The notes under the pieces: model-generated
Databases searched by the model: none
Told to the model about the DNA's origin: nothing
The model's input: only the letters and a program-made list of their open reading frames with translations
Translations under genes and position numbers: made by a program
Source: a virus
Virus record (IMG/VR): IMGVR_UViG_3300034691_000049
Location: 1 to 64,000 of that record
DNA: 64,000 nucleotides
Reading direction: 5' to 3' (one strand)
Part shown: in pieces, positions 14,486 to 22,688 of the stretch
How the letters are laid out: each line of letters opens with the position of its first letter
How positions within the stretch are numbered: position 1 is the first letter of the stretch

Positions 14486-15151
14486 ATGAAATTGAACTAC
14501 ATCTTCAGCCAACTGGAAACCAGTGAGCTGAAACAACTGAACTGCATCGACCCGGTCACGGGAAAGATCAAAGCTGATCAGCACCAGGGCATTGTCGATG
14601 TGATGAACCAAGGGATGGTTGATCTGCATACGCGCTTTGATCTGAAGATCGGCAAGGTCACAGTGCCTATCGATTCGGCCGTCGAGCTGTACGACATGAC
14701 CAAGTTCGATCCCCAGGTGCGTGGCCGCTTTCTGCAACTGCATAAAGTGACCGATGAGCGGGGGTGTGATCTGCGCGTCAACGACTTCAGCCAACGTGGC
14801 CTCAACTTCCGCAGCCAGTTCATCTTTGAGGTGCCTGAGCATTTGCGTACGGTGCACCCGTTGCGCCAAGCCGTTATCTTGTACCGGTCACTGCCGACAA
14901 AGATCGGGGACTGTTACGGTGATATCGACCCGGAAATGATCGAGGTTGAACTGCCGGTGGCCTATGTCTGGGCGCTGTGCCTGTATGTAGCCAGCCGCTT
15001 GCACACACCCGTCGGTTTGCAGGACGGAACCTACCGGGTGAATGCATTCCTTGGGCTGTTCCAGGCAGAATGCAAACGGTTGGAAGAAGTCGGTATGGAT
15101 ATGGACTTCCAGCAAGATGTAAACCATCTCCGAAAAGGGGGTTGGGCGTAA
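14486..15151 (+). CDS. N4 gp67-like structural protein
   Basis: 221 aa, no catalytic motif. It follows terL and precedes the portal region, the position of N4 gp67, a virion component. Mixed alpha/beta with a central strand-rich part (DLKIGKVTVPIDSAVELYDM) and C-terminal helices. A head-tail adaptor role is possible but not shown. A strong hairpin terminator follows at once, and the operon is interrupted by two minus-strand genes. Confidence 0.65.
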   Translation: MKLNYIFSQLETSELKQLNCIDPVTGKIKADQHQGIVDVMNQGMVDLHTRFDLKIGKVTVPIDSAVELYDMTKFDPQVRGRFLQLHKVTDERGCDLRVNDFSQRGLNFRSQFIFEVPEHLRTVHPLRQAVILYRSLPTKIGDCYGDIDPEMIEVELPVAYVWALCLYVASRLHTPVGLQDGTYRVNAFLGLFQAECKRLEEVGMDMDFQQDVNHLRKGGWA

Positions 15152-15154
15152 ATG

Positions 15155-15185
15155 AAAAAAGGAGCCGATTGGCTCCTTTCTTTTT
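15155..15185 (+). terminator. rho-independent terminator
   Basis: GGAGCC-GATT-GGCTCC flanked by A6 and followed by TTTCTTTTT. It ends the terminase operon just before the convergent Tad2/dut pair, and could also act on the minus strand. Confidence 0.85.
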
Positions 15186-15242
15186 GAATAGGTGGCGGGA
15201 TTGCTCTCCCGCCTGTTCGCACGCTTTAACAACGGCGCAGAA

Positions 15243-15722
15243 TTACAGAATTTGCCAATCTTCAGCAAGGCAGTCGTTGATGCTCGGCACCCAGGTGCTT
15301 ACGGTATCATTGACGTTCTTGATTGCAAAGTAAGCGTTGTACGGCACAGGAGCGTCAGCAAAATACTCAAGTGCCGCTCCAGTGCGGGCCGGGTAAGAAC
15401 CTGGCGGCACATAGTAAATAAACATGCCCTTCCCGTTCCAGCCTGCGCGAGCTACGCGGGAGCCCAGCTTCAATGCTTCGATAGCGATGCCAAAGGTTAG
15501 ACCTTCAGTTTTACGGTATGCATTGTCGAATTGTTCCTTTGGCGACCAACTAATGTAGCCGACATGGGCTGAATGGTTGGGGGCACCGCCGTCGGTGTAC
15601 TCGACAAGATAACCGGCGTCCTCGCCGTTCTCATCTGCCGGAAGCTCCCAACCACGGTACACATTGTAAGTGCCCCGGGTCATCGCGGATGCTTTAACGA
15701 CTTTCGTCCCGATATACATCAT
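15243..15722 (-). CDS. tad2: Tad2-like anti-Thoeris protein (DUF2829) with N-terminal extension
   Basis: 159 aa. Residues about 75-159 match the Tad2/DUF2829 domain: an initial F-x-x-A-xx-A-L-K-x-G helix, the signature RAGWNGKGMF, and the C-terminal W-x-P-S-x-x-D-x-L-A-E-D-W. Tad2 proteins bind and sequester the cyclic ADP-ribose signals made by Thoeris defence. Residues 1-70 form another domain (YRGWELPADENGEDAGYLVE ... GYISWSPKEQF), a known companion module in longer phage homologues. The ATG 15720-15722 overlaps the dut stop (AAATGATG). The pair is a minus-strand cassette inside the plus-strand late operon. Confidence 0.85.
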   Translation of the reverse strand: MMYIGTKVVKASAMTRGTYNVYRGWELPADENGEDAGYLVEYTDGGAPNHSAHVGYISWSPKEQFDNAYRKTEGLTFGIAIEALKLGSRVARAGWNGKGMFIYYVPPGSYPARTGAALEYFADAPVPYNAYFAIKNVNDTVSTWVPSINDCLAEDWQIL

Positions 15723-16144
15723 TTGCCGGTACTCCCGAAACCACCAGCACCGCGGGCGCTGGAATTGGTGAACTGATCCACGAACTGCAAAGCAGGCGTG
15801 GCAACTGGAACAACAATGAACTGAAACATGCGCTCGCCTGCCGCCCACTGAATAACATCACCCGGACGACCTTGAATGTTCACCTTCCATTCACCTTCGT
15901 AGTCGCTGTCGATTACGCCCACCGTATTGCCCAAACGAATGCCTTGTTTCACACCGGCACTCGAACGTGGCAGAATCAGCGCAACATGGCCGACCGGAAC
16001 CTTGGCGGCGAAGCCAAGACCGTGAAGTCCTGCGGAACCGCTCAAGTTGCTGCCACTTGCAGGCATGTACAGGTCATAACCTGCTGCACCTTCAGTTCCG
16101 CGGGTTGGTGCGATCAAATCCGGGTGTAGTTTAACGATTTCCAC
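15719..16144 (-). CDS. dut: dUTPase (dUTP diphosphatase)
   Basis: 141 aa, trimeric dUTPase family; hydrolyses dUTP to dUMP and pyrophosphate. Motifs are in order: AAGYDLYMP (I), PRSSAGVKQGI (II), NTVGVIDSDYEGEW (III, catalytic Asp), GERMFQFIVVPV (IV) and the Gly-rich tail GAGGFGSTGK (V). GTG start at 16142-16144 after AAGGAAG. It works with the dCTP deaminase at 55905-56426 to supply dUMP and limit uracil in DNA. The 30-bp gap to the portal gene must hold any divergent promoter. Confidence 0.93.
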   Translation of the reverse strand: MEIVKLHPDLIAPTRGTEGAAGYDLYMPASGSNLSGSAGLHGLGFAAKVPVGHVALILPRSSAGVKQGIRLGNTVGVIDSDYEGEWKVNIQGRPGDVIQWAAGERMFQFIVVPVATPALQFVDQFTNSSARGAGGFGSTGK

Positions 16145-16180
16145 TATGATGCTTCCTTTACTGGTTTAGGAGACGTGCCC

Positions 16181-18334
16181 ATGGCACAGGATGAACAACA
16201 ACCGCTCGTTACAAAGAACGAGCATAGCCTAACTGATTGGGCAAAAGAACCCACTCTTGCTGAGCTGAAGCTTGACGTTGATGGGTCGAAGAACTCCCAT
16301 GACGCACAAGTCCAGCAAATTGACTTGTGGCTGGACTATCTCCACACCAAAGGTAAAGGCGCAGCACCAAAAGTCGCAAACAAGTCCACTGTTCAGCCAA
16401 AGACGATCCGTCAACAGGCAGAATGGCGCTATGCCTCACTGTCTGAACCGTTCCTGTCCTCGCCTGACATCTTCGAACTGAAGCCGGTGACCTGGGAAGA
16501 TCGCGGTGCCGCTATTCAAAACGGGATCTTGCTGAATAACCAGCTCAATACCCGCATTGATAAGCAGCACCTGGTCGATACCATGGTGCGATGCGCCGTG
16601 GATACCGGTGTGGCCTTCCTGAAGGTGGGCTGGAAGCGCGAAACCAAGAAGAAAAAGCGCATGGTTCCGCAGTACGAGCTGACGCAGAATCCAGAATACC
16701 TGGAAATCATGCAGCAACTCGACCAACTCAAGCAGGAATCCCCTTCGCAATACTACGAAGTGGATGAAGGCTACCGTCTTGCCCATGAAGCGTACGAAAC
16801 GGACGGAATCCCATATGCCCCATACCAAAATGGCATGATTGAGGAAGAATACGAGGACGTTTTAGCGAACCATCCTACTTTGGAAGTGGTTTCGCACAAG
16901 AATGTCATCGTCGATCCTTCTTGCAACGGTGTGTTGGAGAATGCCGGGTTCGTGGTCCACAAATTCCTCTCCAGTCACTCGGAGTTGTTGAAGGACGGGC
17001 GCTACAAGAACCTCGACAAGATCAACGCCGACAAGTCGAACCCGCTATCCGAACCCGATTACTCGGTGAATGCGAAAGACAAGACGTTCAACTTCGCAGA
17101 CAAGGCGCGAACCAAGTTCGTCGTGTACGAATACTGGGGTTTCCGTGATGTTCATGGCAAAGGTGAGCTGACTGCCTTTGTTGCGGCCTGGGCCGGTGGT
17201 GTTCTGATCCGTATGGAAGAGAACCCGTTCCCGGATGGGCAGATTCCTTTCGTGGCGGTCCCGTACTTGCCCGTATTCGAGTCCGTTTACGGTGAAAGCG
17301 ACGGTTCGTTGCTGATCGAGAATCAGAAAACGATCGGTGCTGTACAGCGTGGGATGATTGACGTGCTCGCGAAGTCCGCCAACGGGCAGACCGGTATTGC
17401 AAAGGGCGCGCTCGATGCAGTGAACCAACGCAAATTCGAAGAAGGGCGGGACTACCAGTTCAACCCGGGCAACGATCCGCGTTCGGCAATCCACACCCAC
17501 ACTTTCCAAGAGCTGCCGACCTCTGCCTGGCAGATGGTGCAGAGTCAGAACCAACAAGCGGAGGCCATGACCGGGGTTCAGGCTTTCTCTGCTGGTTTGA
17601 CGGGGGCTTCGTTGGGCGATACCGCAACTGGTGTGCGTGGTGCACTGGATGCTGCGTCCAAACGGGAAATGGGCATCCTTCGTCGCATGGCTTCCGGTGT
17701 TGTGAAGGCCGGCCGCAAGATCATCGCAATGAACGCGGTGTTTCTGGATGACCGTGAGGTTATTCGGGTCACCAACGAAGCATTCGTTGAAATTCGCCGT
17801 GATGACCTACCCGGTAACTTCGATATCTCGCTGACGATCTCGACCGCAGAAGAAGACAACGCGAAAGCGTCTGAGCTGTCGTTTATGTTGCAAACCGTCG
17901 GCCCTAACGCCGGTTGGGAAGTAACAGCGATGATTCTTTCCGACATCGCACGTCTGCGCAAAATGCCAGATTTGGCGAAACGGATTAAGGATTACCAGCC
18001 GCAGCCCGATCCAATCGCGCAACAGAAAGCTCAACTGGAACTTGCCTTGCTGCAAGCGCAGATTGTTACCGAGCAAGCGCGTGCTGCACAGTTCGGCGCC
18101 AATGCTCAACTGCACCAGGTCAAACAAGGCACCGAGGTGGCTAAGTCCAACGCACTCAATGCGAGCGCAGACAAAACTAACCTCGACTTCTTGGAACAAG
18201 AGTCCGGTGTGCACCAAGAGCGCAACTTGCAGGCACTTGACCGTCAAGCTGAAGGTCAGGCACGATTGCAAGCAGTGCAGTCACTTATTCGGCAGCAAGA
18301 GCCGAGTCAGATGAATAAGCCTGGCGCTCAGTAA
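16181..18334 (+). CDS. portal protein (N4 gp59-like)
   Basis: 717 aa; forms the dodecameric DNA channel at the capsid vertex. Length and place fit N4 gp59 (somewhat longer in N4). Podovirus portal features: an N-terminal polar arm, a central body with PQYELTQNPEYLEI and long beta segments, the PFPDGQIPFVAVPYLPV loop and a C-terminal coiled coil (from about residue 610, QQKAQLELALLQAQIVTEQA) that would form the barrel. ATG 16181 is preferred over GTG 16175 because AGGAG lies eight bases before it. Confidence 0.85.
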   Translation: MAQDEQQPLVTKNEHSLTDWAKEPTLAELKLDVDGSKNSHDAQVQQIDLWLDYLHTKGKGAAPKVANKSTVQPKTIRQQAEWRYASLSEPFLSSPDIFELKPVTWEDRGAAIQNGILLNNQLNTRIDKQHLVDTMVRCAVDTGVAFLKVGWKRETKKKKRMVPQYELTQNPEYLEIMQQLDQLKQESPSQYYEVDEGYRLAHEAYETDGIPYAPYQNGMIEEEYEDVLANHPTLEVVSHKNVIVDPSCNGVLENAGFVVHKFLSSHSELLKDGRYKNLDKINADKSNPLSEPDYSVNAKDKTFNFADKARTKFVVYEYWGFRDVHGKGELTAFVAAWAGGVLIRMEENPFPDGQIPFVAVPYLPVFESVYGESDGSLLIENQKTIGAVQRGMIDVLAKSANGQTGIAKGALDAVNQRKFEEGRDYQFNPGNDPRSAIHTHTFQELPTSAWQMVQSQNQQAEAMTGVQAFSAGLTGASLGDTATGVRGALDAASKREMGILRRMASGVVKAGRKIIAMNAVFLDDREVIRVTNEAFVEIRRDDLPGNFDISLTISTAEEDNAKASELSFMLQTVGPNAGWEVTAMILSDIARLRKMPDLAKRIKDYQPQPDPIAQQKAQLELALLQAQIVTEQARAAQFGANAQLHQVKQGTEVAKSNALNASADKTNLDFLEQESGVHQERNLQALDRQAEGQARLQAVQSLIRQQEPSQMNKPGAQ

Positions 18335-18352
18335 AAACAATCAGTAATATGC

Positions 18353-18372
18353 GGGACTTCTCACGAAGTCCC
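18353..18372 (+). repeat. perfect 8-bp hairpin after the portal gene
   Basis: GGGACTTC-TCAC-GAAGTCCC with no T run, between portal and the gp58-like gene. It is more likely an mRNA processing or stability element than a full terminator. Confidence 0.6.
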
Positions 18373-18398
18373 CTCTAATACCCCAAGGAGCAACCCAA

Positions 18399-18740
18399 AT
18401 GGGCAATGCCATTAAAGAAATTGAAGTAACCATCGAACAGTGCAAAGAAGTCCTCGAACGAGGCAAAGCTCTCGACCGTCTGCTCGAACACCCCGACTTC
18501 ACCACCATCATCATGAAAGATTACATGGAGCGCGAAGCGCACCGTCTAACTCTGTTGCTGGCCGACCCTGCCTGTGAAACTCCACAGGGCCGCGAGAATG
18601 TAGTGCGTGACCTGTCTGCCATTGCACAGTTGAACGCTTACTTCCGCACTGTACGTAAAGCGGGCGAAATTGCTCAACGTACCCTGACCGAACATCAAGA
18701 GTTGCTGCAAGAAGAACTCGTTCGCGATCTGGAGGCGTAA
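18399..18740 (+). CDS. small helical structural-operon protein, 113 aa (N4 gp58-like position)
   Basis: Not recognised beyond position. Wholly helical and charged (IKEIEVTIEQCKEVLERGKA), likely an oligomeric coiled coil. Sits between portal and the scaffold-like gene, four bases before the latter. Good ribosome site (AAGGAG). Confidence 0.65.
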   Translation: MGNAIKEIEVTIEQCKEVLERGKALDRLLEHPDFTTIIMKDYMEREAHRLTLLLADPACETPQGRENVVRDLSAIAQLNAYFRTVRKAGEIAQRTLTEHQELLQEELVRDLEA

Positions 18741-18743
18741 GCC

Positions 18744-19925
18744 ATGTCTGACTTTCTGACGATGTCCGATGCTGACTTCATGGCGCAAGGCGCCAATAAG
18801 TTGGCCGAAGTACAAGCCACTGCGGCGGAAACTTCCACCGAAGTCAACGAGGAAACTTCCAATGCTGAAGCCCAGCTTGCCGCCGATGCACTTGCCGCGG
18901 GCGCAGAGACTGGAACTACTGCTACGGATGTTGCCGCGGAAACTGACGAAGAAGGCGAAACGGAGGGCACTGGGACTGAAGAAGAAGAAGGCGGCGCAAT
19001 CACTGACGCAGTTAACGAAACTGCTGAAGGCGAGCCAGAACTGGGGGCTGATGGCAAGCCTGTAACCAAGCCGGCTGCCCCGAAGGTAGAACCTGAAGCT
19101 TCCACTACTGGTTTGCCTGAAGGCACTGAACGCATCTTCGAAACCTTCCGTGCGAACGGCCGCGACATGAAAGTGAAGTCTGTTGACGAAGCAATTCGTC
19201 TTATGCAGATGGGCGCTAACTATTCGCAGAAACAAGCAGCCAACAAGAAGAACTTGGCGTATGTGAAAGTTCTTGAACAAAATGGCATGCTTGACCATGA
19301 AAAGTTGGCGTTTGCTGTTGACTTGATGGCCGGAAAGCCCGAAGCTATCGGCAAGTTGCTGAAAGACTCGAAGATTGACGTACACGACATCGACGAAGAC
19401 AAAGTTGCAGCTTACCGCGCAGAATCTCGCGCACCAAGCGAAGCAATTATGGACCTCGACGCAGTCGTCTCGGAAATCCAAGGTACTGAACACTTCGACC
19501 GACTTGTCGGTGAAATGAAAGGTTGGGATCAAAAGTCCCAAGCTTTGATCGGAAGCCACCCTGAGTCGCTGCGACAGCTCACTCAGCAAATGGAATCCGG
19601 CGTTTATGACAAAGTCATGGACGAAGTGAATCGGCAACAAGTTTTGGGCAGTCTGAATGGTGTACCCCTGATGCAGGCGTATAACCAGATTGGCCAGGAA
19701 ATGGCACAAGCCGGTGCGTTCAACGCTCCAGCCGTTGCACCGAAAGGCCCGGTTACCAAGCTGGTCACTCCGGGCAAGAAAGCTACTACAGCCACACAGG
19801 CTGATGATGCACGCCGTCGCGCTGCTGCCCCATCGAAGGGTGTAACGACAGCAACAGAAGAAACCAAGCAACCTGCGTTCCTCAGCATGAGTGACGCAGA
19901 ATTCTTGAAACAATCCAAGCCGTAA
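18744..19925 (+). CDS. putative capsid scaffolding protein (N4 gp57-like)
   Basis: 393 aa directly upstream of the coat gene, the usual scaffold position. Residues about 20-130 are very acidic and low-complexity (long Glu/Ala/Thr tracts), then a helical core, then a basic Ala/Lys-rich segment. The start FLTMSDADFMAQ and the end FLSMSDAEFLKQ are near copies, so the protein carries the same short motif at both termini. In N4 the homologous position encodes an assembly protein; the scaffold role is inferred. Confidence 0.65.
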   Translation: MSDFLTMSDADFMAQGANKLAEVQATAAETSTEVNEETSNAEAQLAADALAAGAETGTTATDVAAETDEEGETEGTGTEEEEGGAITDAVNETAEGEPELGADGKPVTKPAAPKVEPEASTTGLPEGTERIFETFRANGRDMKVKSVDEAIRLMQMGANYSQKQAANKKNLAYVKVLEQNGMLDHEKLAFAVDLMAGKPEAIGKLLKDSKIDVHDIDEDKVAAYRAESRAPSEAIMDLDAVVSEIQGTEHFDRLVGEMKGWDQKSQALIGSHPESLRQLTQQMESGVYDKVMDEVNRQQVLGSLNGVPLMQAYNQIGQEMAQAGAFNAPAVAPKGPVTKLVTPGKKATTATQADDARRRAAAPSKGVTTATEETKQPAFLSMSDAEFLKQSKP

Positions 19926-19940
19926 TAAGGAAACCCGACG

Positions 19941-21131
19941 ATGGCAGCTCCAAACACCTACAAGCCAGCTTCTTATAACGCCCCACCGGGCACTCCGTCT
20001 TCGATTGGTCCACAGGCCTACGAAGAGTACCACCAGAAGCAAGCGCTGATCGAAGCACGCCGTGAACAGTTCTTCACCCAACTGGCCGACGTTACCGTCA
20101 TGCCGAAGAACATGGGCAAGAAGATCACCAAGTTCCACTACATCCCGCTGCTCGACGACCGCAACATCAACGACCAGGGCATCGACGCCAATGGCGCGAC
20201 CATTGCCAACGGTAACCTGTACGGTTCCAGCAAAGACATCGGTGTTATCACCGGTAAGCTGCCAGCCCTGACCGAACACGGTGGCCGCGTTAACCGCGTC
20301 GGCTTCACCCGTATCGAGCTGGAAGGCACCCTGGAAAAGTTCGGTTTCTACGAAGAGTTCACCCAGGAATCCCTGGACTTCGACTCCGACGAAGAACTGG
20401 ACATGCACATCACCCGTGAAATGGTGAACGGCGCCCACCAGATGTCCGAAGCTGCATTGCAGATCGACATTCTGAACGCTGCCGGTGTGATCCGTTACGC
20501 TGGTGACGCAACCTCGAAAGCCACCATCGGCAAAGACGACCTGGTCAGCTACGACGACCTGCTGCGTCTGGGCATTCAACTCACCAACAACCGTACTCCG
20601 CGCACCATCACGCAGATCAACGGCACCCGCCTGACCGACACCCGCACCATCCCGGGCGCCCGTCCTCTGCACTGCGGCTCCGAGCTGATCCCGACGCTGA
20701 AAGGCATGAAGGACATGCATGGTAACCCGGCCTTCATCTCCGTCGAGAAGTACGCGGCTGGCGGTGAAACCCTGATCGGCGAGATCGGCCAGATCGATGA
20801 GTTCCGTATCATCATCGTGCCGGAAATGGTGAAGTGGGCTGGCGCCGGTGCAACTATCGAAGCTGGCGATGCTTCCAACCACGATAACGGCACCAAGTAC
20901 GACGTGTTCCCAATGCTCTGCATCGGCGATGGCTCCTTCACCACCATTGGTTTCCAAACCGATGGTAAATCGGTGAAGTTCAAGATCATCAAGAAAATGC
21001 CGGGTGTTGAAACCGCTGACCGCCTGGACCCGTACGGCGAGATGGGCTTCATGGCCATCAAGTGGTACTACGGCTTCATGACCCTGCGCTCTGAGCGTAT
21101 CGGTCTGATCCTGACCGTAGCCCGCCTGTAA
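19941..21131 (+). CDS. major capsid protein (N4 gp56-like)
   Basis: 396 aa, close to N4 gp56 in length, immediately after the scaffold-like gene. HK97-fold features are plausible: N-terminal arm, a long helix ([20 protein letters not shown]), an E-loop-like Gly/Asn-rich segment ([19 protein letters not shown]), P-domain helices and a strand-rich C-terminus. Codon use is strongly GC-ending, as for a highly expressed gene. A strong terminator follows. Confidence 0.88.
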   Translation: MAAPNTYKPASYNAPPGTPSSIGPQAYEEYHQKQALIEARREQFFTQLADVTVMPKNMGKKITKFHYIPLLDDRNINDQGIDANGATIANGNLYGSSKDIGVITGKLPALTEHGGRVNRVGFTRIELEGTLEKFGFYEEFTQESLDFDSDEELDMHITREMVNGAHQMSEAALQIDILNAAGVIRYAGDATSKATIGKDDLVSYDDLLRLGIQLTNNRTPRTITQINGTRLTDTRTIPGARPLHCGSELIPTLKGMKDMHGNPAFISVEKYAAGGETLIGEIGQIDEFRIIIVPEMVKWAGAGATIEAGDASNHDNGTKYDVFPMLCIGDGSFTTIGFQTDGKSVKFKIIKKMPGVETADRLDPYGEMGFMAIKWYYGFMTLRSERIGLILTVARL

Positions 21132-21149
21132 CGGCAACGTAAACCACTA

Positions 21150-21171
21150 GGGGAGCTTCGGCTCCCCTTTT
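21150..21171 (+). terminator. rho-independent terminator after the coat gene
   Basis: GGGGAGC-TTCG-GCTCCCC followed by TTTT. The UUCG tetraloop gives a very stable hairpin. It may also protect the coat mRNA 3' end and set its level relative to downstream genes. Confidence 0.85.
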
Positions 21172-21206
21172 GGGTATAACCCACATCGTTTCATTGGAGA
21201 AACGCA

Positions 21207-21887
21207 ATGTCTGAAGTAAATCTGGAAAACGCCACCAAAGAACAATTGCTGACTGCTGCTGAAAAGCTCGGTCTGGCTATCGACGGTCGTCTGGGTGTGG
21301 ACAAGATCCGCGAAGAAATCGCTGCCGAACTGGAAGTCCGTAAAGAAGCGGACATTCGCGCAGCCGCAAATGCTCAACGTATCGCTGAAGAAGAAGCTGC
21401 CGCGAAAGAAGCGCCAGTCGAAGATGAAATCAAGTCTCCGGTCGAAGTCACCAAAATGCCTTCGCTCGCTGATGCGATGTTGACCAAAGAAGTGGCTGAT
21501 GCCGGCCCGGAAACCGAAGGCCAGAAAAAGAACCGTCTGCGTCGTGAAGCGATGGCCCTGGTCCGCGTTCGCGTCTCCTGCATGGACCCGCAGAAGAAAA
21601 ACCTGAAGGGCGAGCTGATCTGCGTATCGAACAAAAACTTCGGCACAGTCCAGCGCTTCATCCCTTTCAACCGTGAATGGCACATCGAGAAGGTGCTCTA
21701 CGACATCTTGCTCGACAAAGAGTACATGGTGTTCGACCGCGAGAAGACTGGCCGTGCTGGTATCGAAGTCGTCACCCCGCGCAACGTCCCGGCGTTCAAC
21801 ATCCAGGTTCTGCCACCGCTGAGCAAGGGCGAGTTGAAAGACCTGGCCCAGCGTCAAGCAATGGCCGACGGCACTCGCCAGGAGTAA
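21207..21887 (+). CDS. structural protein with HeH/LEM-like N-terminus (N4 gp55-like position)
   Basis: 226 aa. Residues 8-45 (ATKEQLLTAAEKLGLAIDGR ... VDKIREEIAAEL) fit a small helix-extended-helix (HeH/LEM) fold common at the start of phage virion proteins. An Ala/Glu coiled linker follows, and a globular C-terminal half (RVSCMDPQKKNLKGELICVS). Located between coat and tail-tube genes, so a connector or capsid-associated role is likely. Confidence 0.65.
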   Translation: MSEVNLENATKEQLLTAAEKLGLAIDGRLGVDKIREEIAAELEVRKEADIRAAANAQRIAEEEAAAKEAPVEDEIKSPVEVTKMPSLADAMLTKEVADAGPETEGQKKNRLRREAMALVRVRVSCMDPQKKNLKGELICVSNKNFGTVQRFIPFNREWHIEKVLYDILLDKEYMVFDREKTGRAGIEVVTPRNVPAFNIQVLPPLSKGELKDLAQRQAMADGTRQE

Positions 21888-21893
21888 TGGCAC

Positions 21894-22634
21894 ATGGCGA
21901 ATACCCCAACCACAATCACCCTTGCGGACCTGACACAGGCCAAGGTTGACGGTTCTGGGGCATTCGACACGTTGATGCGTTCCATGGTCAGTCACCTCGA
22001 ACTGGAGTTCAATAAAGGACGCCTTCGAGGGGCTGACTACGCACAGGTCTACCTGAATGCACTGACCCCGGTATTGCAAAATTCCGTGGTCTTTTTGCTT
22101 CAGAAGGACGAAGCGGCGAACAAAGCAGCATTGGTCGATGCCCAGGTACGTTTGACCGAAGTTCAGATCCTCTTGGCTGAAGCCGAGCTGGAACGTGAGC
22201 TGATCAACAAGGAACTGGTACAGGCCCAGGTCGATAAGCTTAAAGCTGAAACCATCAACGTTAAGCAGCAACTGAACAACCTGTTGGCTGAAGAATGCGT
22301 ACTCAAGTCGCAGTTCGACATCAACAAGTCGCAGAACCTGCAAGTCGTAGCTCAAACCAGCCTGGTTAACCAGAAGGTTGCAACCGAGAAGGCGCAGACC
22401 TCCGGCGTAGGCATTGAGCCAACTTCGGTCATTGGTAAGCAAATCTCGCTCTATGACGCTCAAGCTAAAGGCTTCGTGCGTGATGCAGAGCAGAAAGCTG
22501 CCAAGATCATGATCGACTCGTGGAACGTACGTCGAACCACAGACGTTGGCACCGTCGCAGATGCGACCAACCAACTTAGCGATCCAAACGTGGGTCGAGC
22601 AGTCACCGCGCTGCTTGCAGGCGTCGGTGTCTAA
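21894..22634 (+). CDS. N4 gp54-like tail tube/connector protein
   Basis: 246 aa, almost all helical, with a long central coiled coil (residues 75-165, ALVDAQVRLTEVQILLAEAE and repeats). It corresponds by place, length and composition to N4 gp54, a tail-tube component. A UUCG-loop terminator follows. Identification is by synteny and general character; no defined domain seen. Confidence 0.65.
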   Translation: MANTPTTITLADLTQAKVDGSGAFDTLMRSMVSHLELEFNKGRLRGADYAQVYLNALTPVLQNSVVFLLQKDEAANKAALVDAQVRLTEVQILLAEAELERELINKELVQAQVDKLKAETINVKQQLNNLLAEECVLKSQFDINKSQNLQVVAQTSLVNQKVATEKAQTSGVGIEPTSVIGKQISLYDAQAKGFVRDAEQKAAKIMIDSWNVRRTTDVGTVADATNQLSDPNVGRAVTALLAGVGV

Positions 22635-22651
22635 ACCGGCATGATAGGATA

Positions 22652-22678
22652 GGGGAACTTCGGTTCCCCTTTTCTTTT
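22652..22678 (+). terminator. rho-independent terminator
   Basis: GGGGAAC-TTCG-GTTCCCC followed by TTTTCTTTT. Separates tail-tube gene from the ejection-protein operon, of the same design as the terminator at 21150. Confidence 0.88.
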
Positions 22679-22688
22679 GGAGTAATTC

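Noticed and set aside
18546-21137. 863-aa open frame on the minus strand
   Set aside because: Antisense to scaffold-like and coat genes. It arises from their GC-ending codons, has no ribosome site and its composition is not protein-like.
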